Of a stretch of 64,000 nt of DNA, positions 40,180 to 49,813 are shown in pieces. Each line of letters begins with the position of its first letter. Positions within the stretch are counted from its first letter, which is position 1. Source of the stretch: Pseudoalteromonas ostreae (lineage in GTDB: Bacteria > Pseudomonadota > Gammaproteobacteria > Enterobacterales > Alteromonadaceae); NCBI RefSeq assembly GCF_018069805.1, contig NZ_JAGPYN010000002.1, forward strand, positions 186,001-250,000. Reading direction: 5' to 3'. The notes under the pieces were generated by a model. That model was given only the letters and a program-made list of their open reading frames with translations. It made no database searches and was not told the DNA's origin. The position numbers were made by a program, and so were the translations under genes.

Positions 40180-40800
40180 GTGATAGCCGTTTTAATGTTA
40201 GTTTTAGCCTATTTACTCGGGTCGATCTCATCGGCTATTTTAGTGTCTCGGCTGTTTAAGCTACCCGATCCTCGCAGCAATGGCTCAAACAACCCAGGCG
40301 CCACCAATGTTTATCGCCTTGGTGGAGCGGTTCCTGCCTGCTTAGTTTTAGTATTTGATATTCTCAAAGGGACGATTCCTGTCTGGGGCGCTTATTTTTT
40401 ACAATTTGAACCACTAATGCTGGGATTAATCGGGGTTGCTGCGTGTTTAGGGCATATGTTTCCGGTATTCTTTCACTTTAAAGGCGGCAAAGCAGTTGCA
40501 ACTGCCTTTGGAACATTACTACCCATTGGCTTGTTTCTAGGCGGGCTATTAATTTCAACTTGGGTGGCGGTCGTTGTCATTACACGCTATTCATCACTGG
40601 GCGCATTAGTCGCCGTTTCTTTAGCGCCATTATACACTTGGTGGATCAAGCCGCTTTATACCTTACCAGTAACTCTTTTAACTCTTTTGATTATCTTTCG
40701 TCATCACGGTAATATTAAACGTTTATTTAGTGGCAAAGAACCTAAAATCGGTGACAAGAAAGCGTCACCAACTAAAGATGATACCAATACTTCAGTTTAA
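40180..40800 (+). CDS. plsY: Glycerol-3-phosphate acyltransferase PlsY
   Basis: PlsY acylates glycerol-3-phosphate using acyl phosphate, the first step of phospholipid synthesis. The 206-residue protein has five TM segments and the family blocks [15 protein letters not shown] (about 35-49), [21 protein letters not shown] (about 91-111, read in two parts) and RYSSLGALV (about 132-140). It starts with GTG, with AGGA upstream. It is divergent from folB and overlaps the tsaD stop by four bases. Confidence 0.95.
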   Translation: MIAVLMLVLAYLLGSISSAILVSRLFKLPDPRSNGSNNPGATNVYRLGGAVPACLVLVFDILKGTIPVWGAYFLQFEPLMLGLIGVAACLGHMFPVFFHFKGGKAVATAFGTLLPIGLFLGGLLISTWVAVVVITRYSSLGALVAVSLAPLYTWWIKPLYTLPVTLLTLLIIFRHHGNIKRLFSGKEPKIGDKKASPTKDDTNTSV

Positions 40801-41810
40801 ATAGCCTCTAAACTATCGATCGGCCAGCGTGGTTTCGTTTTCATATCAAGGCTGGCAAACTGCCCTGCCTTTAGGCGCTGCATACCAGCATAGGCGATCA
40901 TGGCACCATTATCAGTACAAAACTCTGTACGCGGATAATAAACCTGTCCTTTCATGCCTTGCATTACCCGCTCTAGTTGCGCACGTAGCTGTATATTGGC
41001 GCTTACACCACCAGCAATTACTAAGCGATTTATACCGGTTTGCTTTAAAGCACGCTTACATTTAATAACTAATGTATCAATAACTGCGGTTTGAAACGCA
41101 TGAGCGATATCTGCTTTGGTTTGCTGATCATCGTCATTATTACGAATAGTAATTGCAGCCGCCGTTTTCAAGCCACTAAAACTAAAATCAAGGCCCGGTT
41201 TATCTGTCATTGGTCGTGGGAAAATAAAGCGCTTAGGAACACCTTGCTCAGCAAGTTTAGCTAATCGTGGTCCACCAGGGTAATCTAAACCAAGTAACTT
41301 GGCCGTTTTATCAAATGCTTCACCTGCTGCATCATCTACCGATTCACCCAATACTTCATATTGGCCAATCCCAGCCACCTTAACCATCATGGTGTGCCCA
41401 CCTGACACTAGTAAGGCAATAAACGGAAACTCAGGCACACTTTCTTCAAGCATGGGCGCCAGTAGATGGCCTTCCATATGATGCACTGCCACCGCTGGAA
41501 TATTCCAACCATAGGCGAGAGAGCGCCCAATTGAGGTCCCCACTAATAGCGCCCCCACAAGTCCAGGGCCTGCAGTGTAAGCAATACCATCGATATCTCC
41601 CGGTCCGCAACCGGCCTGTGCAAAAGCAGCATCGATTAATGGCAAGGTTTTACGAACATGATCTCGAGATGCAAGCTCAGGCACTACACCGCCATAATCT
41701 GCATGCACTTTTACTTGGCTATAGAGTTGATGAGCAAGTAAACCTTGTTCATCATCATAAATTGCAATTCCCGTTTCATCACACGACGATTCAATGCCTA
41801 AAATTCGCAC
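40797..41810 (-). CDS. tsaD: tRNA N6-threonylcarbamoyladenosine transferase
   Basis: TsaD transfers threonylcarbamoyl to A37 of ANN-decoding tRNAs, with TsaB and TsaE. The 337-residue ASKHA-fold protein starts [16 protein letters not shown] and has the metal-binding [12 protein letters not shown] (about 110-121), [11 protein letters not shown] (about 133-143) and [13 protein letters not shown] (about 269-281). The rpsU gene usually found next to it is not here; instead a DUF416 gene lies upstream on the same strand. Confidence 0.97.
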   Translation of the reverse strand: MRILGIESSCDETGIAIYDDEQGLLAHQLYSQVKVHADYGGVVPELASRDHVRKTLPLIDAAFAQAGCGPGDIDGIAYTAGPGLVGALLVGTSIGRSLAYGWNIPAVAVHHMEGHLLAPMLEESVPEFPFIALLVSGGHTMMVKVAGIGQYEVLGESVDDAAGEAFDKTAKLLGLDYPGGPRLAKLAEQGVPKRFIFPRPMTDKPGLDFSFSGLKTAAAITIRNNDDDQQTKADIAHAFQTAVIDTLVIKCKRALKQTGINRLVIAGGVSANIQLRAQLERVMQGMKGQVYYPRTEFCTDNGAMIAYAGMQRLKAGQFASLDMKTKPRWPIDSLEAI

Positions 41811-41882
41811 TGCAGTTTTCTCCCATGCCCTTTGGCACTTTTAAATTCTTAAAATAAATCTCTTAATCAGAGTTTTGATTAC

Positions 41883-42473
41883 TTAAAGTGTAATACCAAT
41901 GTTTGTTTGTCCATCAGCGATAGCATGTTGCTTTAACGCTTTCACGTTTTCAGCTGTTATTCTGCCCATCTGCTCAACAAAATCAATTAACTCACCTAAC
42001 ACTTCAATTTCGTATTGCATCAACGGATGTTCACGTACTGCTGTATTATCAGCCAGCTCACCTTCAACCGTTAATTGATATTCAATAAAACGCGCAACAG
42101 TCGCCTGAGAGATTTTACTAATACTGATAAATTCTTGCTCATCTTTGGCAATTAAACCATGCATTAAGCCTAATAAAGCAGTGGCGGCATCTATCGCTGG
42201 ATAAGTTCCGAACATATCAAAATCAGCGAGTTCTGGAACATTCGGCTCTATTTTCTCAATTTGCTTTTCAAGACTAATCTTACTTTTCGGAAGTAAGATT
42301 TTTTCCCAACACAAATTAAGTGCACTGCGCAAAATAGCTTCGTCACCAAATCCTGTTGCTTCACTAAATAAACCATAATTAGGCAGCATACGTTCAATTA
42401 ATGCTGCCGCCAGTACCGCTTGTTGCAAATAGTTAAGCTCTCTTATACGCTGAAAATTATTCGCTTTAGTCAT
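41883..42473 (-). CDS. yjaG: DUF416 family protein (YjaG-like)
   Basis: This 196-residue soluble helical protein of the YjaG/DUF416 family begins NNFQRIRELNYLQQAVLAAALIERMLPNY and has the conserved LRSALNLCWE stretch (about 49-58) and the acidic DMFGTYPAIDAA block (about 85-96). Its function is unknown. The ATG at 42473 gives exactly the E. coli YjaG length and overlaps the stop of the DUF2007 gene by eight bases, so the two are translationally linked. Confidence 0.88.
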   Translation of the reverse strand: MTKANNFQRIRELNYLQQAVLAAALIERMLPNYGLFSEATGFGDEAILRSALNLCWEKILLPKSKISLEKQIEKIEPNVPELADFDMFGTYPAIDAATALLGLMHGLIAKDEQEFISISKISQATVARFIEYQLTVEGELADNTAVREHPLMQYEIEVLGELIDFVEQMGRITAENVKALKQHAIADGQTNIGITL

Positions 42474-42828
42474 TATTTGGTGTCCTACAAGACCAACAAA
42501 TTTCAAATGTTGGTCCATTATGCTCGTGACAGTTGGGGCATACCCAATCAGGAGCGGATTGTTGTACTTGAGTGTAGTTTACCAATATTTGCCGCGCCTG
42601 GCGCTCTTTAATCACAAAAACCTGCACTCTAACTTGGGTTTGCTCTAAAGGTATTTCGCCAACAGCCCCTTGTAAGGACTCACCGAGTAACTGACACTCA
42701 ATATTGCTGTTAAGTAATAATCCTTTCACGATGTTTGCCTCTACCGCATTTGCTGCGCAATAGATTGTTAACCATTGAAATGGAGCTTGCTCTGTATTGT
42801 TATTATTTATTTTATTTTGCAATGACAA
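42466..42828 (-). CDS. DUF2007 domain protein with zinc ribbon
   Basis: This 120-residue protein has an N-terminal DUF2007 domain (about 18-85; YCAANAVEANIVKGLLLNSNIECQLLGE) of a ferredoxin-like fold and a C-terminal zinc ribbon (CPNC about 96-99, CWSC about 111-114). DUF2007 proteins are called putative signal transducers, but no function is proven. It overlaps the DUF416 gene downstream. Confidence 0.8.
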   Translation of the reverse strand: MSLQNKINNNNTEQAPFQWLTIYCAANAVEANIVKGLLLNSNIECQLLGESLQGAVGEIPLEQTQVRVQVFVIKERQARQILVNYTQVQQSAPDWVCPNCHEHNGPTFEICWSCRTPNND

Positions 42829-42898
42829 CCTCTTTTTCTTTGCGATTAAATTACCCTAAGCTACTCTAAGCAAAGTAATTGTTATATAGGAAATAATC

Positions 42899-43306
42899 AT
42901 GACCCTCACGACACCTGGACTGCTGTTCCCTGCAATTTCTTTATTGTTATTAGCATATACCAACCGTTTTTTAGTGCTAGCACAATTAATTCGTGAACTT
43001 AATGCCCGTGAAGGCGACACCATTCGACCATTAGTCATTGCACAAATTACAAACCTAAGGAAACGCATTAGGCTCATTCGAACCATGCAAGTCTATGGCG
43101 TTGCTTCTTTTTTAATGTGTACATTCTCAATGTTTGCGTTATTTATTGAGTTTAAAACCACTGGCGTAATTTTATTTGGCATTAGCTTAGCCAGCCTCGC
43201 GCTATCGTTGCTAACCTCTTTATATGAAATACATATTTCATGTGATGCAATTGAAATTGAGCTTAAAAACATTGAAAAAAAACCACTGAGCAACAAGGCA
43301 GACTAA
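42899..43306 (+). CDS. DUF2721 family membrane protein
   Basis: This 135-residue protein has three TM segments (about 5-25, 63-83, 87-108) around a basic loop (RLRKRIRLIR-like NLRKRIRLIRTMQVYG). The layout FPAISLLLLAYTNRFLVLAQLIREL is that of DUF2721 proteins. Function unknown. It is divergent from the DUF2007 gene and precedes the HD-GYP regulator gene by 50 bases, possibly in one transcript. Confidence 0.8.
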   Translation: MTLTTPGLLFPAISLLLLAYTNRFLVLAQLIRELNAREGDTIRPLVIAQITNLRKRIRLIRTMQVYGVASFLMCTFSMFALFIEFKTTGVILFGISLASLALSLLTSLYEIHISCDAIEIELKNIEKKPLSNKAD

Positions 43307-43356
43307 AAAACAAGCACTATACTCTTTAGCAGGGTGATTAAACTAAAGGTGTAAAT

Positions 43357-44880
43357 GTGAACGACTTTTTATTTTCAGAAAATGTCATTGAAGAGTCAGA
43401 AGCTCAGTCACCACAAGCGTTCTGGAATATCCTCGTGGTTGATGATGAGGATGATATTCACCAAGTCACTAAACTTGTACTATCAGGCTTTACCTTTGAA
43501 AATAAAGCTTTATGTTTGCATCATGCATATTCAGCGAAAGCTGCAAAAGTATTATTACAACAAAATCTCGATTTTTCGGTTGGCTTAATCGACGTGGTAA
43601 TGGAAACTAGCCATGCTGGGTTAGATTTAATAAAATTTATCCGTGATGATATTAATAACCACGATATTCGTCTTATTTTGCGTACTGGCCAGCCCGGCGA
43701 AGCCCCCGAAGAAGCGGTGATCCGCGAGTACGACATTAACGATTACAAAAATAAAACCGAGCTGACGGCAATAAAAATGAAAACATTATTGTATTCAGCT
43801 TTGCGTTCACACCGTGATATTCAAATTATTGAGCGCCATAGAAAAGGGCTTGAAAAAATAATCAACGCTTCTAGCTCATTTTTGAAATGTGATAGTGTCC
43901 ATGAGTTTGCATCAACAATTTTATCTCATGTAACCAATGTTATGAGCTTAGATGACACAGAAATTTATTGTGCTGCTGCTGTTAACCAACAAACATCCCC
44001 AGCCACTGATTTTAAGCTACTGGCAGCTTCAGGTGTTGAGCCTGAGCCTAATGCCAATATGCTCCCCGAAGATGTAAAGCAATTATTTGTTGAGGCTCAC
44101 AATCGCAAATCATCACAAAAAACCATGCATGACTACATTGGCTATTTTCCAACTCAGGCGGGCCTAGAAACGATGCTGTATGTGCATAAAGCCTCGTTAT
44201 TAGGAACCACCGATTATCAGCTTTTGGAGTTTTTTGCTAATAATATAGCTCTGGCTTACGATAACCTAAAACTACGAGAAACAATGAAGGATTCGCAAAA
44301 GGAGTTATCGTATATTCTTGGTGAAGCCGTTGAAAAACGTTCAAAAGAAACCGGGTCACATGTCAAAAGAGTTGCGCACTATAGTGAATTATTAGGTAAG
44401 TTATATGGCTTAAATAACTTCGAGTGTGAAGTAATAAAACTCGCCTCGCCCTTGCACGATATTGGAAAAATAAGCATTCCAGATCATATTCTCAATAAAC
44501 CCGATAAGCTTAATGCTCAAGAGTGGGCCATTATGCAAACTCACGCCGAAGTTGGTTATGATATTCTAAAGAATTCGAATAACGAAATCTTAAAGTGTGG
44601 TTCAATCATTGCCCATACACACCATGAAAAGTGGGACGGCTCCGGCTATCCCAATCAACTTACAGGTAAAAATATTAATATTGTTGGTCGTATTACAGCT
44701 CTTGCGGATGTTTTTGATGCCCTAGGCAGTGATCGATGCTACAAAAAAGCTTGGCCACTTGAAGAGATTCTCAATTTGCTCAAGGAGCAGAGTGGCAAAC
44801 AGTTTGAACCGAAACTTGTGGATATATTTATTAACAATTTAGCACTTTTTTTGGAGATAAAAGAACGTTACCCTAACTGA
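43357..44880 (+). CDS. Response regulator with DUF3369 and HD-GYP phosphodiesterase
   Basis: This 507-residue regulator has a receiver domain (about 23-150; LVVDDEDDI, Asp in GLIDVVME), a DUF3369 GAF-like domain (about 165-310) and an HD-GYP domain (about 320-490). The HD-GYP motifs are intact: LHDIGKISIPD, HHEKWDGSGYP and ADVFDALGSDR, so it should hydrolyse cyclic di-GMP when phosphorylated. The start is GTG with AAAGG upstream. No histidine kinase gene is adjacent; the cognate sensor must be elsewhere. Confidence 0.93.
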   Translation: MNDFLFSENVIEESEAQSPQAFWNILVVDDEDDIHQVTKLVLSGFTFENKALCLHHAYSAKAAKVLLQQNLDFSVGLIDVVMETSHAGLDLIKFIRDDINNHDIRLILRTGQPGEAPEEAVIREYDINDYKNKTELTAIKMKTLLYSALRSHRDIQIIERHRKGLEKIINASSSFLKCDSVHEFASTILSHVTNVMSLDDTEIYCAAAVNQQTSPATDFKLLAASGVEPEPNANMLPEDVKQLFVEAHNRKSSQKTMHDYIGYFPTQAGLETMLYVHKASLLGTTDYQLLEFFANNIALAYDNLKLRETMKDSQKELSYILGEAVEKRSKETGSHVKRVAHYSELLGKLYGLNNFECEVIKLASPLHDIGKISIPDHILNKPDKLNAQEWAIMQTHAEVGYDILKNSNNEILKCGSIIAHTHHEKWDGSGYPNQLTGKNINIVGRITALADVFDALGSDRCYKKAWPLEEILNLLKEQSGKQFEPKLVDIFINNLALFLEIKERYPN

Positions 44881-45000
44881 TAGTTGTAAAAATTATGTGA
44901 AATACCCTTTTCAAATTGGGTACAATGGATTACTATCCATTAAACTAATACCAATTATGTTCGCCAGTAGTGCGACTTACTTATACAAAGGACTATAAAA

Positions 45001-45888
45001 GTGAGATTTGAACAATTAGAGCAATTTGTGGCTTTAGGTCAGCTACGTCATTTTCGTCAAGCAGCTGAGACAACTAAAATTAGCACCTCAGCATTAACAC
45101 GCAGTATTCAAACCTTAGAGGATGAAGTTGGTTACAAGTTAGTCAAACGATCGACTCGATCAGTGAAACTAACACCTGAAGGAGAGTTTTTTTTAGAGTA
45201 TGCACAAAACACTCTAAGTAAGCTCGAAGAAACTAAAAAACGTTTATTCCAATCAGTTAATGGCTGTACCAATGAAAAGTTGGTAATTGGCTATACCAAT
45301 AATGCAAGTGCCATAGTGCCTATTTCATGTGGCCAATTTTTAGCACAGTACCCTCATGTAAAAATTGAAATGCAGCTACAAGAACAAAGTGAATTGGTTC
45401 GTAAATTGCAGTTAGGTGAAATTGATATTAGCGTTTGTTCGCAAGCAATTAATAGTATTGGTAATGACATACACTTACCTGATCAACTTATTTTATTCGT
45501 TGCAAAAAGCCACCCTCTTGCGCACAAGAGTAATCTTTGCAAACAAGATTTAAACGATTACCCTATGTATAGTTGTTTTTCACAATCAAAACAAATTCAA
45601 ACTATGTTGAATGAGGCTGTTGATAGTTTGAACAAAACCAGCAGTATAAAAGTTGGCAGCATTGAACAAGTGATGGAAGGACTGTGTAAATCAAACCATG
45701 TTGCAATTAGCAGTATTGAGCATGCAAGTTCAGTCGCAGAGAATAATAATCTGCTCCAGTTAAAAACCAATAAAGACTTAACCCATGAGCAATTGATTGT
45801 ACAAACCAGCCAACAAGTTTCCGCTGACGATCCAATAAACCAGCTCCTGTCATTAATAGAAAAGACAGCGTTATCAATTAACTCTTAA
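45001..45888 (+). CDS. LysR-family transcriptional regulator
   Basis: This 295-residue protein has the usual N-terminal winged helix (about 1-60; FRQAAETTKISTSALTRSIQTLEDEVGYKLVKRS) and a periplasmic-binding-like effector domain (about 88-290). The start is GTG with AAGGA. Its neighbours (HD-GYP regulator, 2OG oxygenase) are not divergent from it, so no target is obvious. Confidence 0.92.
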   Translation: MRFEQLEQFVALGQLRHFRQAAETTKISTSALTRSIQTLEDEVGYKLVKRSTRSVKLTPEGEFFLEYAQNTLSKLEETKKRLFQSVNGCTNEKLVIGYTNNASAIVPISCGQFLAQYPHVKIEMQLQEQSELVRKLQLGEIDISVCSQAINSIGNDIHLPDQLILFVAKSHPLAHKSNLCKQDLNDYPMYSCFSQSKQIQTMLNEAVDSLNKTSSIKVGSIEQVMEGLCKSNHVAISSIEHASSVAENNNLLQLKTNKDLTHEQLIVQTSQQVSADDPINQLLSLIEKTALSINS

Positions 45889-45902
45889 ATAACACTGCAT
45901 GA

Positions 45903-45936
45903 AAACCGAGCCTAAAGCAGATCTCAGGCTTGGTTT
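45903..45936 (+). terminator. Hairpin after the LysR gene
   Basis: An 11-bp stem AAACCGAGCCT/AGGCTTGGTTT (one G-T pair) lies 14 bases after the stop. The following TTTCTAAATCTT is only moderately T-rich. Confidence 0.55.
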
Positions 45937-46008
45937 CTAAATCTTCAGTAGTACCTTTACATCATTTTAAGCTAAACTACCCGCCTTCCCTGCTATATAG
46001 TACAATTA

Positions 46009-46629
46009 ATGAGCCTTAACCTGATCCCTGGACGTTATTTAACAGACATAGAAACTCGTGGCTACGCCATGATCGAAAGTATGTTTGATGAAACACTAAC
46101 TAACGCGTTGATAGAAGATTGTTATCGTATTAATCCCAATTTTAAATCAGCAGGTATTGGCCGTCAGCAGGACTTACAAATAGACAAGAACATACGCACC
46201 GACAAGACCTTTTGGTTTGATGGTAGTAGCCAAGCTCAAATTGATTATCAAAATGCGCTAGAAGATATTAGAATAAACTTGAATCGTTATTTCTTTTTGG
46301 GTTTATTTGATTATGAGTGTCACTATGCGAAATACCAACATGGCGACTTTTATAAAAAGCATTACGACGCATTTAAAGGGCGTTCGAACCGTGTATTTAC
46401 TACTGTATTTTACTTAAATACAGTGCAATCTGGTGGTGAGTTAGTGATTTACAAACCTAAAAGTAAAGACGTTGAAATCACTATTCAGCCCAAAGCTGGC
46501 GCGTTCGTGATGTTTGAAAGCGAACGCTTTATGCATGAAGTGCTGCCAACAATGGATAATCGCTATTCAGTTGCCGGCTGGTTTAGGAAAAACACTTCAA
46601 TCAGTGGCGTTATTGATCCCCCCCGCTAA
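46009..46629 (+). CDS. 2OG-Fe(II) oxygenase (prolyl-hydroxylase-like)
   Basis: This 206-residue protein has the iron ligands HYD (about 115-117) and H in FMHEVLP (about 170), with the 2-oxoglutarate-binding Arg in NRYSVAGWFR (about 184). The FTTVFYLN and GGELVIY strands belong to the P4Hc/SM-20 fold. Bacterial relatives hydroxylate proteins such as elongation factor Tu. It ends two bases from the convergent ubiA stop. Confidence 0.85.
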   Translation: MSLNLIPGRYLTDIETRGYAMIESMFDETLTNALIEDCYRINPNFKSAGIGRQQDLQIDKNIRTDKTFWFDGSSQAQIDYQNALEDIRINLNRYFFLGLFDYECHYAKYQHGDFYKKHYDAFKGRSNRVFTTVFYLNTVQSGGELVIYKPKSKDVEITIQPKAGAFVMFESERFMHEVLPTMDNRYSVAGWFRKNTSISGVIDPPR

Positions 46630-46631
46630 CA

Positions 46632-47510
46632 CTATAGATTAAATGGCAAGGACGTCACTAAGCCAATAAAAACGACCATACCGACATAGTGATTGTTTAA
46701 AAAAGCGTTAAAACAATGCTCTCTATTACAACTATGAATTAGAAATTGTTGGTAAACCAAAAAGCCACATGCTACACATAGACCAAGCCAATACGGCATT
46801 GATAATTGGCTCATATTACCAATTAAAGCCAATAAACCTATAAATACACTATTTAGCGCAAAAATAATGATTCGATCGGCACTACCAAACAATATCGCTG
46901 TAGACTTTACGCCAATTTTCAAATCATCATCTCTGTCTACCATGGCATACATGGTATCGTAGGCCGTAGTCCACGCAATATTAGCGACAAATAACAACCA
47001 GCCAAGCAGTGGGATAGTGCCTGTTGCAGCCATAAAAGCCATCGGAATAGCCCAACCAAAAGCTGCCCCTAACACTATTTGCGGCAAATTAGTGTAACGT
47101 TTCATAAAAGGGTAGCTAAATGCCAATAGCAATGCCCCGACTGACAATAATATGGTTTGCCAACTGAGTAACAACACCAGTATAAAAGCAATTATGATAA
47201 GCAATAAAAATAAGCTTAGTGCTTCATCACCACTCACCAAGCCAGAAGCTAAGGGTCTTTGTGCTGTGCGTTTTACTGCGCCATCAATTTTACGATCTGC
47301 GTAATCATTAATAACACAGCCTGCGCTGCGCATAATAAATACACCAAAGCTAAATACCACAAAGTTAAGCAGGCTTGGCATGCCATCACTTGCAAGCCAC
47401 AACGCCCAATATGTAGGCCATAATAGTAATAAAGTACCGATAGGCTTATCAGTGCGCATTAACTGCTTATAATAAGGTATATGAGCAGCGTGTAAGGCGG
47501 TGAGTTTCAT
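46632..47510 (-). CDS. ubiA: 4-hydroxybenzoate octaprenyltransferase
   Basis: UbiA prenylates 4-hydroxybenzoate in ubiquinone synthesis at the inner membrane. The 292-residue protein has about eight TM segments and both Asp-rich motifs, [15 protein letters not shown] (about 68-82) and [13 protein letters not shown] (about 192-204). Its start overlaps the ubiC stop by four bases (ATGA). Confidence 0.96.
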   Translation of the reverse strand: MKLTALHAAHIPYYKQLMRTDKPIGTLLLLWPTYWALWLASDGMPSLLNFVVFSFGVFIMRSAGCVINDYADRKIDGAVKRTAQRPLASGLVSGDEALSLFLLLIIIAFILVLLLSWQTILLSVGALLLAFSYPFMKRYTNLPQIVLGAAFGWAIPMAFMAATGTIPLLGWLLFVANIAWTTAYDTMYAMVDRDDDLKIGVKSTAILFGSADRIIIFALNSVFIGLLALIGNMSQLSMPYWLGLCVACGFLVYQQFLIHSCNREHCFNAFLNNHYVGMVVFIGLVTSLPFNL

Positions 47511-48052
47511 AAATACAGGTAAGCCTCTGGTAAAAATATTTCAGCTACTAAAAAACGGCTTTGCGCCAACGAAAAAATACTCCGTCGCCCCCACAAGGGC
47601 TTTGCAACTGCATAGTATTGGCTAACAAGCTGCTGTACAGGGTGCTGACAATCAAAACGTGCTATTTCAATTTCGGTACGTTTTAAGTCTGGATGTTGAA
47701 AAATAACATCGCCTAAAGGCCGATTACCCAGTGCCAGCAACTGTTGTTGTTGCATATCATCGGTGGCAGGCAGCCAGCTTTGTGCATATACCATAGGAAT
47801 GCCATCACAAAGCAACAAAACTTCACGATTAATGCCAATGCGCTGTGAACAATCCAATAATTGTTGTTGTGAAGTATTCAGTACGAACTCTTTCTCACTA
47901 AGCACTTTTACAGAGAATTCAACACACTGTGTTTTTAATTTAGCCGTCAATGAGTTGGGCTCAAGTAGCCAGTCTTGCTCGTTACCCGACAAAGAATTGA
48001 TTGATGTACCTAACTGCCAATCCGCAGTTACAGAAACAGGAAATGTGATCAC
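47507..48052 (-). CDS. ubiC: Chorismate pyruvate-lyase
   Basis: UbiC converts chorismate to 4-hydroxybenzoate and pyruvate. It is recognised by [28 protein letters not shown] and the C-terminal [23 protein letters not shown]. Family proteins are about 165-185 residues long. The GTG at 48052 gives 181 residues and has AGAG upstream, but the frame is open to an ATG at 48139, so the start is uncertain. It directly precedes and overlaps ubiA. Confidence 0.87.
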   Translation of the reverse strand: MITFPVSVTADWQLGTSINSLSGNEQDWLLEPNSLTAKLKTQCVEFSVKVLSEKEFVLNTSQQQLLDCSQRIGINREVLLLCDGIPMVYAQSWLPATDDMQQQQLLALGNRPLGDVIFQHPDLKRTEIEIARFDCQHPVQQLVSQYYAVAKPLWGRRSIFSLAQSRFLVAEIFLPEAYLYL

Positions 48053-48206
48053 GATAACTCTATTTAATAATAACCCTTTAAATGATACCACTGCCTGCGT
48101 CGGGGAAAAAGTGATGATTAATGAATATAATAGCCGCATCAGCCTGTATCTTAGCTATTATTACGTATAGACTAATAACAATTAATTACAGGGCTCTCTT
48201 CTGAAT

Positions 48207-48614
48207 ATGAAAAAAACGCTTTACGTTGGTATATTAATTAGTACTTTGTTTATTAGCTTATTTAGCAGCTTTATAAGCCGTGCAGAATCAACCGTCGGCT
48301 ACTTTGGTTTTGAACCCGATATCATTACCAACTACATTGGTCAGAATAATAAAAAGTTAGGTTATGTGCGTATTACTGTAGATTTAATGCTCAGTGATAT
48401 GTCAAACATTGCAATTGTTGAGCATCACACTCCGTTACTTAGAGATGCATTGGTAGAGATTTTATCTAAAGAGCCCGAAGAAAAAATTAAATCACTCACC
48501 GGCCGTGAAGAGATCAGAAAGCGCTGCGCCGAAAAACTCAAAACCCTGTTAAAACAAGAAACAGGGCAAGAGATCATTCGCGAAATATTATTCACTAAAT
48601 ATTTATATCACTGA
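48207..48614 (+). CDS. FliL-like protein, orphan
   Basis: This 135-residue secreted or membrane-anchored protein has an N-terminal hydrophobic segment (about 5-24) followed by a FliL-like domain (GYFGFEPDIITNYIG, YVRITVDLMLSD, ALVEILSKE, KTLLKQETGQEIIREILFTKYLYH). FliL supports the flagellar stator, but this copy sits among ubiquinone and rhomboid genes. It is divergent from ubiC and convergent with glpG. Its role is not clear. Confidence 0.72.
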   Translation: MKKTLYVGILISTLFISLFSSFISRAESTVGYFGFEPDIITNYIGQNNKKLGYVRITVDLMLSDMSNIAIVEHHTPLLRDALVEILSKEPEEKIKSLTGREEIRKRCAEKLKTLLKQETGQEIIREILFTKYLYH

Positions 48615-48619
48615 GTCTT

Positions 48620-49441
48620 TTAAGTTGTTTTATTAATAAACAATTGAGCGGTAAATGCATAAGCCATACCGCTTAATAACCCACCTAAGTGCGCCCAGTT
48701 AGCCATACTAACAAACAACATATCAGCAAAGCCTAATACCAGCCAAATCAGCATAAAACCAATAATACCATTAGTTACTAAAGCCGGTTGTTGCGGGTTC
48801 AATACCCGATGGATCCAACAAAACCCAAGTAAACCATAAACAACGCCACTTAAGCCGCCAAAGTTAGGGCCAACCATAATAAACTCAACCCAATTACTAA
48901 ATAGCGCAGTCACTAAAAAAAGACCTACTAAAGTACTTTTACCACTGAGCTTTTCAATACCATCGCCTAGCATGATCCACCACATAATATTAAACACTAA
49001 GTGCACAGCAGTAAAATGCACAATTGCCGGTGTAAGCCAAGTTAATGGTTGATCGGGTTTAAATTGTAATACGCTATAAATTGACTCAAAGCCACCGAGT
49101 AAGAAGGCAATGTAAATACCCACACATAATACAGTGACCGTTTGGTTTAACCAGCTCAATGCTTTAAAACGTGCTTTCAAATTTAATTCTTGGCCTTGAT
49201 AGCTCAACGGTGACTGCGTGCTTCCTACTTGCCAAGATGCCTCTTGATAGCGGGCATGATTGGGGTTTTCTACAAATGCTTGCCATAATGGCTGGGCTTG
49301 ATGGAAATGCTCTGGGACAACACAAATAATCACCGTTTTTCCATCTTGCGATCGAAGCTCCCCTTGTAAGCCTTGGCTTTTTATATAATCAATAAAGCCT
49401 TGTGCTGCACGTGGATTATTTATACTACCCAGTTCGATCAT
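48620..49441 (-). CDS. glpG: Rhomboid intramembrane serine protease GlpG
   Basis: This 273-residue protein has a cytoplasmic N-domain (about 1-90) and six TM segments. The catalytic Ser is in GGLSGVVYGLLG (about 190) and the His in NWAHLGGLLSGMAYA (about 245); the HFTAVHLVFNIMWW loop is also present. It cleaves membrane proteins within the bilayer. The ATG at 49441 overlaps the glpE stop as ATGA; the longer frame lies inside glpE. Confidence 0.95.
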   Translation of the reverse strand: MIELGSINNPRAAQGFIDYIKSQGLQGELRSQDGKTVIICVVPEHFHQAQPLWQAFVENPNHARYQEASWQVGSTQSPLSYQGQELNLKARFKALSWLNQTVTVLCVGIYIAFLLGGFESIYSVLQFKPDQPLTWLTPAIVHFTAVHLVFNIMWWIMLGDGIEKLSGKSTLVGLFLVTALFSNWVEFIMVGPNFGGLSGVVYGLLGFCWIHRVLNPQQPALVTNGIIGFMLIWLVLGFADMLFVSMANWAHLGGLLSGMAYAFTAQLFINKTT

Positions 49442-49755
49442 CGTTCCACTTGCTCCGGCAATTGGGTTTCCCACTGGGTAAAACCCCCATCCATACTGTA
49501 TACATCTTCAAAGCCTTGCTCAGCTAAGTAGTTGGCTGCGCCTTGTGAGCTCATACCATGATAACAAACAATAATAATTGGCTGATCAAATTCTTTGTTC
49601 ATCATAAATTCGCCAATATTGGCATTTGATAAATGCTCTGATCCCGGAATATGCCCTGCTTGATACGAATTAGGATCGCGAATATCAGCAATCACGACAT
49701 CATCTTGATTAAGTAGTGCTTGCGTCTGTGTAATTGAAATATGTTTAAATGCCAT
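49438..49755 (-). CDS. glpE: Thiosulfate sulfurtransferase GlpE
   Basis: This 105-residue single-domain rhodanese has the active-site loop VCYHGMSSQGAA (Cys about 66) and an N-terminal IADIRDPNSYQAGHIPGS block. It is typical in size and is paired with glpG as in E. coli and Vibrio. Confidence 0.95.
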   Translation of the reverse strand: MAFKHISITQTQALLNQDDVVIADIRDPNSYQAGHIPGSEHLSNANIGEFMMNKEFDQPIIIVCYHGMSSQGAANYLAEQGFEDVYSMDGGFTQWETQLPEQVER

Positions 49756-49771
49756 AATACTCTCTAAATAT

Positions 49772-49798
49772 AAAAGGCGACCTAAGCCGCCCTTTTTT
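49772..49798 (-). terminator. Terminator of tdh
   Basis: AAAGGCG pairs with CGCCCTTT (one bulged base) between the tdh stop and glpE start, with T-rich sequence after it on the minus strand. Confidence 0.5.
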
Positions 49799-49813
49799 AA
49801 AATCTAAATTGAG

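Noticed and set aside
42856..43086. 76-residue minus-strand frame
   Set aside because: It is antisense to the DUF2721 gene, whose membrane pattern is convincing.
47763..48170. 135-residue plus-strand open frame
   Set aside because: It is antisense to ubiC, which has clear family motifs.
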